Assembly: GCA_041490205.1 (NCBI GenBank)
Contig: JBGPSQ010000173.1
Span: forward strand, 1-6,444
Reading direction: 5' to 3'
Length of the DNA: 6,444 nucleotides
Source: DATDDB01 sp041490205
GTDB lineage: Bacteria; Pseudomonadota; Gammaproteobacteria; Burkholderiales; Gallionellaceae
Shown: positions 1 through 5,200 of the stretch, piece after piece
Position numbering within the stretch: position 1 is the stretch's first letter
How the letters are laid out: every line of letters begins with the position of its first letter
Position numbers and translations under genes: made by a program
The notes under the pieces: generated by a model
The model's database searches: none
What the model was told of the DNA's origin: nothing
Seen by the model: the letters and a program-made list of their open reading frames with translations, nothing else

Positions 1-308
1 AGCAAAGCTGCGGGCTTGCCGGCAAATGCCGCGAGTTCCTGTTCAAGCTGCTGGTGCGGAGCGAAATGCCCGTTGACCAAGTGCGCCGCCCCTGCTCCCA
101 CACCCCACTGCTGCGCGCCCCGCCGCAATGCGGCGATTAGTTGCGGATGATGGGCCAAGCCCAGGTAGTCGTTGCTGCAAAAAGCGAGATAGTGCTTGCC
201 GTCCACCACGCAATGCAGCGATTGCGGGCTATCGAGCGTGCGCCGCTGCCGCAGCAATCCTTGCGCTGTGCGTTCATCGAGTTCGCGTTGTAATTCTGAA
301 AAAGGCAA
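1..308 (-). CDS. bioF: 8-amino-7-oxononanoate synthase (BioF), N-terminal part, cut by window edge
   Basis: BioF is a PLP-dependent enzyme of the alpha-oxoamine synthase family. It condenses pimeloyl-ACP (or pimeloyl-CoA) with L-alanine to give 8-amino-7-oxononanoate, the first dedicated step of biotin ring assembly in the cytosol. The visible 102 codons show the family's N-terminal region: an amphipathic start (PFSELQRELDERTAQG), the signature SNDYLGLAHHP at about residues 44-54, then GVGAGAAHLVNGHFAPH and LEQELAAFAGKPAAL. The PLP lysine lies beyond the edge. The frame is open only back to a TGA at 314-312, and the sole usual start codon near the expected N-terminus is TTG at 308-306. That start puts SNDYLGL at the position expected for the family. 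A GGTGAG at 316-311 is a plausible ribosome-binding site. The gene follows bioB on the same strand across a 115-nt gap filled by a palindromic repeat. The identity is firm; the exact start is less so. Confidence 0.93.
   Translation of the reverse strand, partial: MPFSELQRELDERTAQGLLRQRRTLDSPQSLHCVVDGKHYLAFCSNDYLGLAHHPQLIAALRRGAQQWGVGAGAAHLVNGHFAPHQQLEQELAAFAGKPAAL
294..305. repeat. Flanking direct repeat, bioF-side copy
   Basis: TTCTGAAAAAGG here matches TTCAGAAAATGG at 433-444 at 10 of 12 positions, in direct orientation, just outside the two ends of the palindromic element. In the minus-strand reading frames both copies encode Pro-Phe-Ser-Glu: bioF residues 2-5 here, and BioB residues 325-328 in the other copy. 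It may be a decayed target-site duplication. Because TTCNGAA is itself nearly palindromic, the first 10 bases also match 430-439 perfectly as an inverted repeat, so orientation is ambiguous. Confidence 0.4.
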
Positions 309-310
309 AT

Positions 311-316
311 CTCACC
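311..316 (-). promoter_or_regulatory. Probable ribosome-binding site of bioF, overlapping the palindromic element
   Basis: On the minus strand GGTGAG lies just before the TTG start at 308. GGTGA can pair with the UCACC part of the 16S rRNA 3' end. Aligned this way, the GG sits 6 nt from the start codon, which is acceptable. The GGT (316-314) is the outer end of the repeat arm and would pair with ACC (424-422) in the mRNA hairpin, so the site is partly hidden when the hairpin is closed. This supports TTG as the start. No experimental support is visible. Confidence 0.45.
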
Positions 317-424
317 ACAGAGACACAGAGACACAGAGAAGGCCAAACCAAAGGACCAGAAAATTTTGGCCTGTCTTGGGGTGGGTTCTCGTGCTTTTTC
401 TCTGTGTCTCTGTGCCTCCGTGGT
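314..424. repeat. Palindromic intergenic element with CACAGAGA-unit arms, between bioB and bioF
   Basis: The arms at 314-340 and 398-424 are inverted copies, 25 of 27 identical, around a 57-nt loop (341-397). Each arm is built from three 8-bp units; 316-339 is CACAGAGA three times, and the opposite arm reads CACGGAGG, CACAGAGA, CACAGAGA. Inside the loop, GGCCAAA (341-347) and TTTGGCC (365-371) form a second stem stacked directly on the arm. I recall similar CCACAGAG...CTCTGTGG palindromes scattered between genes in many bacterial genomes, where they give rise to spurious ORFs encoding SVSLCLCG-like peptides. They look like non-autonomous, MITE- or REP-like repeats, but I know of no settled function. 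There is no transposase here. The element touches the bioB stop codon at one end and the bioF ribosome-binding site at the other. Confidence 0.85.
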
Positions 425-1416
425 TAATGTTTTTCAGAAAATGGATACATACCCAGCTTGTCGAGCAGTGCGCGGTCGCGTTCCACATCCGGGTTGCCGG
501 TGGTCAGCAACTGGTCGCCATAGAATATCGAATTGGCTCCCGCCAGGAAGCACAGTGCCTGTATGGCATCGCTCATTTGCTGCCGTCCGGCTGAAAGGCG
601 CACGCGCGCCTTCGGCATGGTGATGCGCGCCACCGCGATGGTACGCACGAAATCGAGCGGATCGAGCTCTTCCGCATGTTCCAGCGGCGTGCCCTCGACC
701 TTGACCAGGTTGTTGATCGGCACGCTCTCGGGATAAGGCTCCATGTTCGCCAGTTGCGCGATCAGCCCGGCCCGTTGCGTCAGGGACTCTCCCATGCCGA
801 CAATGCCGCCGCTGCATACGTTGATGCCTGCGCGGCGCACGAGTGCAAGCGTGTCCAGCCGATCCTGGTAATCGCGCGTGCTGATGACCTTGCCGTAGAA
901 TTCCGGCGCCGTGTCGAGATTGTGATTGTAATAATCCAGGCCCGCCTCACACAGTTGCACCACGTGCTCTTCGCGCAACATGCCCAGCGTGGCACAGGTT
1001 TCCATGCCGAGATCGCGCACGGCCTTGACCATTTCAACCACGCTTTGCATATCCTCGTCGCTCGGCTCGCGCCATGCCGCGCCCATGCAAAAGCGCCCGG
1101 CACCGGCAGCCTGCGCGGCCCGGGCGGCCTTCACCACTTCCGCCACATCGAGCATTTTGCGGTTTTCCACCCCTGCCTGGTGAAATGCTGACTGCGGGCA
1201 GTAGCCGCAATCCTCGGAACAGCCGCCGGTCTTGATGGACAGCAGCGTGGATAGCTGCACCGCATTGGGGTCGAAATGCTCGCGATGCACCTCTTGCGCG
1301 CGAAAGATCAGGTCTGCGAACGGCAGTTTGAACAGCGCCTCTATTTCGGCGACGCTCCAGCGCACCCCGGCTTCCGGTTGAACCGGGCGAGTAAAATGTA
1401 TAGTCTGTGTTTGCAT
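424..1416 (-). CDS. bioB: Biotin synthase (radical SAM)
   Basis: BioB inserts sulfur into dethiobiotin to make biotin, the final step of the pathway. It uses a radical-generating [4Fe-4S]/SAM centre and a sacrificial [2Fe-2S] cluster. With the ATG at 1416 the protein has 330 residues. The radical-SAM motif CxxxCxxC is Cys66, Cys70, Cys73. The [2Fe-2S] ligands known from the E. coli enzyme are all present at a constant offset of 13: Cys110 (RFCMGAAW), Cys141 (ETCATLG), Cys201 (NVCSGG) and Arg273 (VRLSAGR). YYNHNLDT, GIVGMGE and LLTTGNP are also classic. The reading frame is open upstream to 1473, but I prefer Met at 1416: MQTQTIHFTRP fits betaproteobacterial BioB as I remember it, and the likely promoter lies between the two candidates. 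No clear Shine-Dalgarno precedes it; the leader is C/A rich. The C-terminus ends soon after the conserved KLG (LGMYPFSEKH), about 16 residues earlier than E. coli BioB. The TAA stop (426-424) overlaps the end of the palindromic element. Confidence 0.97.
   Translation of the reverse strand: MQTQTIHFTRPVQPEAGVRWSVAEIEALFKLPFADLIFRAQEVHREHFDPNAVQLSTLLSIKTGGCSEDCGYCPQSAFHQAGVENRKMLDVAEVVKAARAAQAAGAGRFCMGAAWREPSDEDMQSVVEMVKAVRDLGMETCATLGMLREEHVVQLCEAGLDYYNHNLDTAPEFYGKVISTRDYQDRLDTLALVRRAGINVCSGGIVGMGESLTQRAGLIAQLANMEPYPESVPINNLVKVEGTPLEHAEELDPLDFVRTIAVARITMPKARVRLSAGRQQMSDAIQALCFLAGANSIFYGDQLLTTGNPDVERDRALLDKLGMYPFSEKH
433..444. repeat. Flanking direct repeat, bioB-side copy
   Basis: This is the partner of 294-305, two mismatches in 12. 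It encodes the Pro-Phe-Ser-Glu near the BioB C-terminus, immediately before Lys-His and the stop codon. It lies 8 nt outside the right end of the palindromic element. Confidence 0.4.
1378..1404 (+). promoter_or_regulatory. Weak candidate promoter for comF inside the bioB start
   Basis: TATAGT at 1399-1404 matches TATAAT at 5 of 6 positions, and TTGAAC at 1378-1383 resembles a -35 box. The 15-nt spacing is short. Transcription would start near 1411, about 30 nt before the GTG of comF, and so would overlap the 5' end of the bioB transcript. Offered because the gap between the two divergent genes is too short to hold promoters outside coding sequence. Confidence 0.25.
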
Positions 1417-1441
1417 ATGGTTTGGGCGGGGATGGCTTAAG

Positions 1442-1457
1442 GTGTCAATTTTAACAC
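1442..1457. promoter_or_regulatory. Candidate operator: 16-bp dyad over the bioB -10 and the comF start
   Basis: GTGTCAATTTTAACAC is an inverted repeat in which 6 of 8 base pairs match; the exceptions are one pair in the arm and the central T-T. It covers the proposed bioB -10 and the first codons of comF, so a protein bound here could block both genes. It does not match the usual BirA operator (TTGTAAACC and its inverse about 14-16 nt apart) or the BioR box. A perfect palindrome CAATATTG follows at 1461-1468. Which factor would bind, if any, is unknown. Confidence 0.25.
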
Positions 1458-2155
1458 GACCAATATTGAACATCTGCGCAAAACTTGCGCAGGCACTACC
1501 CGCCCAGCCATGCCTGTTGTGCGGCGCAATGAGCCGCCACGGCGCATGGTGTTCGGCGTGCGATGCGGCGCTGCCTCATTTGCATGGCGCGCATTGCCCG
1601 GTTTGCGCCCTGCCCACGCTTGACGGCGCCACATGCGGGCAATGCCTGAGGAAACAGCCGCTGTTCGACCGCACCGTTGCCGCATTCGCCTATGGTTTCC
1701 CGCTGGACAGGCTGGTGCAGGCGCTCAAGTTCAGCGGCCAATTGCACCTGGCCAACGACCTCGCGGACAAGCTCGTCACTCGCGTTGCGATACGGCCAGA
1801 CTGTCTCGTGCCGATGCCGCTGCACCCAACCCGCCTCATAGAGCGCGGCCATAACCAGTCGCTTGAACTGGCCAAGCGCGCCGCTACCCGCCTGGACATT
1901 CCCCTGCTGCCGCATGCCTGCCAGCGCGTGCGCGATACGCCACCGCAAACTTCCCTGAAATGGAAGGAACGCGGAAAAAACATGCGCAAGGCCTTCCGGT
2001 GCGCAGAAAATTTCGAGGGCCGGCATGTCGCCATGGTTGACGATGTGATGACCAGCGGAGCTTCGTTGAATGAACTGGCGCTGGCCCTGCGCCGCGCTGG
2101 CGCACGCAAAGTTAGCGCGTGGGTTATTGCACGCACGTTGCCCCATACCAACTAA
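1442..2155 (+). CDS. ComF family protein (phosphoribosyltransferase fold with zinc-finger-like N-terminus)
   Basis: A 237-residue protein of the ComF/GntX family. The N-terminal third carries four CxxC pairs: Cys24/27, Cys37/40, Cys52/55 and Cys65/68, very likely binding zinc. The C-terminal part is a type I phosphoribosyltransferase fold: LKFSGQLHLA near residue 95, PMPLHPTRLIERGHNQS (the RGxNQ family signature) around 121-137, and the PRPP loop VDDVMTSGAS at 199-208. Family members are linked to DNA uptake or transformation (ComF of Bacillus and Haemophilus); a reaction has not been firmly assigned, so this may or may not be a competence gene here. In E. coli the relative gntX lies beside bioH, so proximity to biotin genes recurs. 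The start chosen is GTG at 1442 with GGGGA at 1428-1432 nine nt upstream; TTG at 1466 is an alternative, and both leave the cysteines intact. It is transcribed away from bioB. Confidence 0.9.
   Translation: MSILTRPILNICAKLAQALPAQPCLLCGAMSRHGAWCSACDAALPHLHGAHCPVCALPTLDGATCGQCLRKQPLFDRTVAAFAYGFPLDRLVQALKFSGQLHLANDLADKLVTRVAIRPDCLVPMPLHPTRLIERGHNQSLELAKRAATRLDIPLLPHACQRVRDTPPQTSLKWKERGKNMRKAFRCAENFEGRHVAMVDDVMTSGASLNELALALRRAGARKVSAWVIARTLPHTN
1448..1456 (-). promoter_or_regulatory. Candidate extended -10 promoter for bioB
   Basis: The minus strand reads TGTTAAAAT at 1456-1448. This is the TGn extension followed by TAAAAT, 5 of 6 matches to TATAAT. Transcription would begin near 1441, leaving a leader of about 25 nt before the ATG at 1416. 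No good -35 hexamer sits 17 nt upstream, which an extended -10 can tolerate. The site lies inside the first codons of the divergent comF gene. Inferred from sequence alone. Confidence 0.4.
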
Positions 2156-2158
2156 CGT

Positions 2159-2216
2159 AGCGACACAATCTGCTGCGCGAACCGGCATCGGGGTCGCGCG
2201 ATAGATTTATGTCGCT
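2159..2216. terminator. Nested inverted repeats between convergent genes, possible bidirectional terminator
   Basis: Three symmetrical stems nest inside one another. AGCGACA (2159-2165) pairs with TGTCGCT (2210-2216), AATCT (2167-2171) with AGATT (2203-2207), and GCGCGAACC (2175-2183) with GGGTCGCGC (2191-2199) with one A-G mismatch and a 7-nt loop. The structure fills most of the 76-nt gap between the comF stop and the kinase stop, the expected place for a shared terminator. There is no clear U-tract on either side, so intrinsic termination is uncertain; it may instead protect the 3' ends. Confidence 0.4.
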
Positions 2217-2231
2217 CTGCATGACAGGCTA

Positions 2232-5200
2232 TCAGGAAAACTGCGCCGTGATCGCCACTTCGATTTCCGCCAGCATTACAAACATCCGGCCCACCAACGC
2301 CCTCATTTTTTCCAGGTCATTGTGGTCGCCTTCCAGTTCGCGGCACAGGTCGGCAAAGCCCGCAGCCCCCACCATTGCGGCAGGCGCCTTGATGTGATGC
2401 GCCATCTCTTTGATCTGAGACAAATTTTTCTGTTCCAGCGCCTCCCGAACCAGATTCATGTCCTCCCGGGTGCAATCCATGAACCTGTACGCCATCTCCC
2501 GCATTTTTTCGCGGTTGTCTCCCACCAGCTCCGCCAGCACTGTCAGATCAAGAACCGCGCTATTGGAAAGTATTCCCTCGGATGCTTTCCTGCGTTCCGG
2601 CACTGAAAGGGGAAGCTCCTGCCGGGATAGCCATTTTGCCAGCACTGCGTAGAGCGTTTCCGGTCTCAGCGGCTTGGTGATGAAGTCGTTCATGCCCGCA
2701 TCCATGCATCGCCGCTGCTCCTCCACCAGCGCGTTGGCCGTTACCGCTATCACCGGCAAGGCAGCGAAAAGCTGGCTGGATCGTATCTGGCGGGTCGCTT
2801 CCAGGCCATCTACCAGCGGCATCTGCACGTCCATCAGTACGCAGTCAAAATGCTCTTTACGTAACCATTCCAGCGCCTCTGCGCCATTATTGGCCACTTG
2901 CACCACGCAGCCTGCAATCTCCAGAAACTCGCGCGCAACTTGCTGGTTGAAGACGTTATTTTCGGCCAGCAGGATGCGCGCATTGCGGATGGCAGCCTGC
3001 ACATCGCGCCGGTCAACCACCAACTCCACCCTGGAACCATCATCCTGGCGCCCTTCATCCAGGCACACCCGGAACCAGAATTTGCTGCCTTTCCCCGGTT
3101 CGCTCTCCACCCCTGTTTCGCCACCCATCAATTCCACCAGCCGCTTGCTGATGGAAAGGCCAAGCCCGGTCCCGCCGTATTTTCGGGTGATGGATCCATC
3201 GGTTTGCTGGAAAGGCCGGAACAGCATGGCCATTTCCACAGGGCTCATGCCGATGCCGGTGTCGCTCACCTCAAACAGTACGGAGCACCCCCCCTCCCCT
3301 TCGTTCACTTTTTTCGCGCTGACCTTCACCCTGCCGCGCGATGTGAACTTGATGGCATTGTCGGCAAAGTTCAGCATGACTTGCCTGAGCCTTAGCGGAT
3401 CGCCCCGCATTTGGCCGGGCAGGGAAGGGTCAACTTCCATCACGAAGTCCAGCCCCTTGGCGGCGGCCTTGTCCACCATCAGGCTCGCAATGTTGTCCAT
3501 GACGCCGCGCAGATCGAAATCAGTGCTTTCTATCTGCATCTTCCCTGCCTCGATCTTGGAAAAATCGAGAATGTCATCAATAATGCCCAGCAGATGTTCA
3601 CCCGACATCAGGATTTTTTCCAGGTAGCCGATCTGCCGGACATCTGTCTCCCTGGACAACGCCAGACGCGCCATTCCGATGACGCTGTTCATTGGGGTGC
3701 GTATCTCGTGGCTCATGTTGGCGAGAAATTCGCTCTTGGCGCGGCTGGCCGATTCCACCTTGATATTGGCCTCCTTCAGGGCGGATTCCCGTTCGATCCA
3801 TTGCGAGATGTCGCGCGCGAGTGCCTGCAAGCTGCCATCTGGCAACATGCGCGAACTCAATTCCACCGGTATATAGCTCCCGTCCTTGCGGCGGAAGCGG
3901 CGCCTTGTGTAACTGACCCTGCCGTTTTTCTCCGCGCCCGGTTTGGCTGACCCGCCCATCACATGGTCAGGATGAAAAATTTCGCCGACATCCAGCTTCA
4001 GCATTTCCTCGCGCGTATAGCCGAGCAGGTCGCAAGCCGCCTGATTCACATCCTCGCAACGCCTCCATTCACGGTCAGTAACAAAAATCGCCTCAGCGGC
4101 CTGCTCCATCAATTCCCGGTATTTGCGCTCGCTGCGCCGCAACAGCTCTTCTGCACGCTTGCGTTCGGCAATCTCGCGCCCGATTCCCTGGACGCCCACA
4201 GGCTTCTTGTCCCTGAACACCAGCGTACTGACTATTTCGATCGGAATGGCACGCCCATTCCTGGCGATCAGTTCCAGTTCATAGCGCGTTGCCTGTTTAT
4301 CACCGGCCAATTTCATGGCGGTCATTTTTCGCGCCAGTGACAATTGTTCCTGCGACAATATCTGGGTGATGGATGTCAGTTCACCGCGCCTGTATCCCGT
4401 TGCCTCCAGCAATGTTTCACTGATGGCGGAAAAATTTCCTTCAAGGTCGGTGCTGTAGGCGAAATCCCCGGCGCTTTCGAATAAACCGCGGTATTTCTCC
4501 TCGTTTTCGCGCAGGGATTGCGCGTACTCGTGGCGCTCGCTAATATCACGGCCCACCCCTTGCACGCCTACCACCTTGCCCAGCCTGTATATCAGGCTGG
4601 TGTTGACCTCGATCGGGATTACGCTCCCATCCTTGCGGACTATCTCCAGTTCATATTGCGTTACTGCAAACTTCCCCTCGAGTTTCGCCGCCGTCATCTT
4701 CTGCGCTTTTGCCAGGCTGTCCGGCGTGAGTATCTTGCCAATATGCTCGCCGATGAGCTCCGCCACGGTATATCCCGTCACCTTTTCAATGACGGGGGGC
4801 ACAAAGGTCATCCTGCTTGCAGTATCAAGCGTATAGATGAAGTAACTTGAATTATTGAATATCCCGCGATACCGCTCTTCGCTTTCGCGCAATGCCTCTT
4901 CGCGCTCGTATTGCTCGGTGACATCCACTGAAATGCCGAGGACACCGATGGTCTCCCCTAGATGATCCTGGAGCCTGGCTTTCCTGACTTCCAACTGGTG
5001 CTCCTTGCCATCGACAAAGGTCAGCGTCTCATATGAGATATGCGGCTCATCCAGTGCCAGCGCTTCGCGGTCGGACTGGATGCAGGTTGCCGCCGCTTCC
5101 GCCCCCAGAACATCGCCGAGGTGCCTGGATTCAAGAAAATCCCGCTCAGGAACCCCTACAGAATCACAAAATGTTTTATTCAGGAAATGGTAGCGGCCAT

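Noticed and set aside
316..339. Three tandem 8-bp CACAGAGA units as a CRISPR-like or satellite array
   Set aside because: Units are far too short, have no spacers, and are explained as part of the palindrome arm, mirrored at 399-422.
128..594. Small ORFs on both strands running through the palindromic repeat (e.g. 128-427, 196-594, 366-623 plus; 137-346 minus)
   Set aside because: They contain the SVSLCL/LCVSV peptides produced by translating the CACAGAGA repeat and otherwise lie antisense or out of frame to bioF and bioB. No ribosome-binding sites or family resemblance.
676..1191. 171-residue plus-strand ORF opposite bioB, His-rich
   Set aside because: Antisense shadow; the His richness comes from reverse-complementing bioB codons.
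1417..1473. Upstream start giving a 349-residue BioB
   Set aside because: The extra 19 residues (MFNIGRVKIDTLSHPRPNH) do not look like BioB, would overlap comF, and start upstream of the likely promoter.
1417..1475. A standard BirA operator upstream of bioB
   Set aside because: No TTGTAAACC-like half-sites at the right spacing were found; only the unrelated GTGTCAATTTTAACAC dyad and CAATATTG are visible.
1496..2188. 230-residue minus-strand ORF opposite comF
   Set aside because: Antisense shadow of the ComF frame, which has clear CxxC pairs and a PRPP loop. The shadow has no family features.
2674..3627. 317-residue plus-strand ORF opposite the kinase
   Set aside because: It is a shadow of the kinase catalytic and receiver region in the antisense frame; low-complexity Ser/Arg/Thr-rich composition, no recognisable domain, and the kinase motifs on the minus strand are unambiguous.
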